Of a DNA stretch of 30,612 nt, positions 30,032 to 30,612 are shown in pieces. The number at the start of each line of letters is the position of its first letter. Position 1 is the stretch's first letter. The notes under the pieces are model-generated. The model made no database searches and was not told where the DNA came from. It saw only the letters and a list, made by a program, of their open reading frames with translations. The position numbers were made by a program, and so were the translations under genes. The stretch covers positions 238,180 through 268,791 of the forward strand of contig VKHL01000022.1 in assembly GCA_015146655.1 (NCBI GenBank), in the 5' to 3' direction. Source of the DNA: Ochromonas danica (lineage: Eukaryota; Sar; Chrysophyceae; Chromulinales; Chromulinaceae).

Positions 30032-30182
30032 CGATCCATTCAGCGGGGATCAATCAATCAACAAAGCCTTGCAAGAAGACAATCCAGCATTCACGTCAAA
30101 GAAGCTCAGACTTCTCAGCCTGAGGTCTTGTCCTCATCTCAACCTTAATTGAGTATAGTAATACGACGACATGAGAAGGAGA

Positions 30183-30519
30183 ATTGAACCATAGATGATG
30201 AACTCTTTAAATCATATAAATGGTATGGAACCACTGTATTAGAAAGCAGGAGAATTAGTTCCATTGTGTTAGCAGTGGAGGTGATAACAGAGAAACGAAT
30301 CTTCAAACCCCCGAAGGTAAAACAACATGAACAGACTGATAGGACACCTTATTCGTCAACGAATTATGATCAGAAGGGTGATTCTTACGATTGACGCATT
30401 TGTATCTTTTGAAATGAGCAATTTGGGAATGTTTTACCACAGCGCAACTGTTATCAGCGTATCTCACATAGCGAAAGTCATCCGAAGAAATTCCATAAGC
30501 AGAAGAGTTGCAGAAACAT
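30183..30519 (-). repeat. Inverted repeat, right arm (337 bp)
   Basis: Reverse-complement copy of 28521-28857, same length with no indel and no mismatch found by eye. It carries the 3' end of a second copy of the secreted-protein gene (stop at 30303-30305). Confidence 0.93.
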
Positions 30520-30612
30520 CCGTGATCCCCACGCACATTGTGTGCATCCTTGACGATTATCTCCAGCCATAGGCTTGATGATTCCTGTGAAGCAGGCAAA
30601 GCGATAGAAGCG
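30303..30612 (-). CDS. Partial secreted-protein paralogue or chimeric ORF, runs off the window
   Basis: On the minus strand the last ~72 codons (CFCNSSAYG...LPSG) are identical to the end of the 27892-28737 protein because they lie in the inverted repeat. Upstream of 30519 the sequence is unrelated to the first copy, yet the frame stays open to the window edge, reading SLWLEIIVKDAHNVRGDHG directly before CFCNSS. No signal peptide or ATG is visible inside the window. It may be a real paralogue with a different N-terminal part or an accidental fusion made by the duplication. Confidence 0.5.
   Translation of the reverse strand, partial: ASIALPASQESSSLWLEIIVKDAHNVRGDHGCFCNSSAYGISSDDFRYVRYADNSCAVVKHSQIAHFKRYKCVNRKNHPSDHNSLTNKVSYQSVHVVLPSGV

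Noticed and set aside
29889-30152. 87-codon ORF at the end of the transporter relic
   Set aside because: It overlaps the frame that matches the basic tail of the intact paralogue; no recognisable domain.
1-30612. tRNA, rRNA, CRISPR or retroviral/LTR elements
   Set aside because: I looked for cloverleaf ends, GGTTCGA-type T-loops, spaced repeats and polymerase motifs by eye and found none; a covariance-model scan would be decisive for small RNAs.

Overview
The window reads as nuclear DNA of a photosynthetic alga with a red-lineage secondary plastid, most likely an ochrophyte (stramenopile). The evidence is a fucoxanthin-chlorophyll-a/c-type light-harvesting protein whose N-terminus is a hydrophobic signal peptide followed at once by an Ala-Phe junction (the bipartite plastid signal of this lineage), short GT-AG introns (about 60-220 bp), AT-rich DNA and a few TTAGGG-type interstitial repeats. 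I cannot name the genus from sequence alone.

Layout, left to right: (1) an amino-acid/ethanolamine-permease-like APC transporter with four exons, 508-2512 (+); (2) a single-exon XRN2/Rat1 5'-3' exoribonuclease, 3205-7098 (+); (3) the histone chaperone ASF1, 7822-8511 or, with more splicing, to 8653 (+); (4) a protein-only RNase P (PRORP) with four exons, 9401-12203 (+); (5) a TMC-like membrane protein, 12892-15606 (-); (6) a very large armadillo-repeat protein with three exons, 16062-21406 (+), divergent from the TMC gene; (7) the light-harvesting gene, 21986-22660 (-), clearly GC-richer in its coding bases than its neighbours; (8) a decayed-looking zone with an LRR-like fragment, a telomere-repeat-bearing hairpin element and a transposase-type HTH fragment, about 23175-24290; (9) a secreted purple acid phosphatase, 24835-26688 (-); (10) a 1.2 kb non-coding stretch with a second telomere-like hairpin; (11) a secreted cysteine-containing orphan protein, 27892-28737 (+), whose last third and 3' flank form one arm of a 337-bp inverted repeat that looks perfect by eye. 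The other arm is at 30183-30519, and the 1.3 kb between the arms holds a decayed second copy of the APC transporter.

The genes do not form one pathway. Genes 1-6 and 9 are a typical eukaryotic housekeeping mix: RNA turnover and tRNA 5' processing, chromatin assembly, transport, protein scaffolding and phosphate release. The unusual biology is at the right end (inverted duplication, transporter fossil, chimeric ORF running off the edge), in the telomere-like hairpins, in the unresolved 3' end of ASF1, and in a long low-complexity insertion inside the PRORP nuclease domain. I found no tRNA, rRNA, CRISPR array or viral element.
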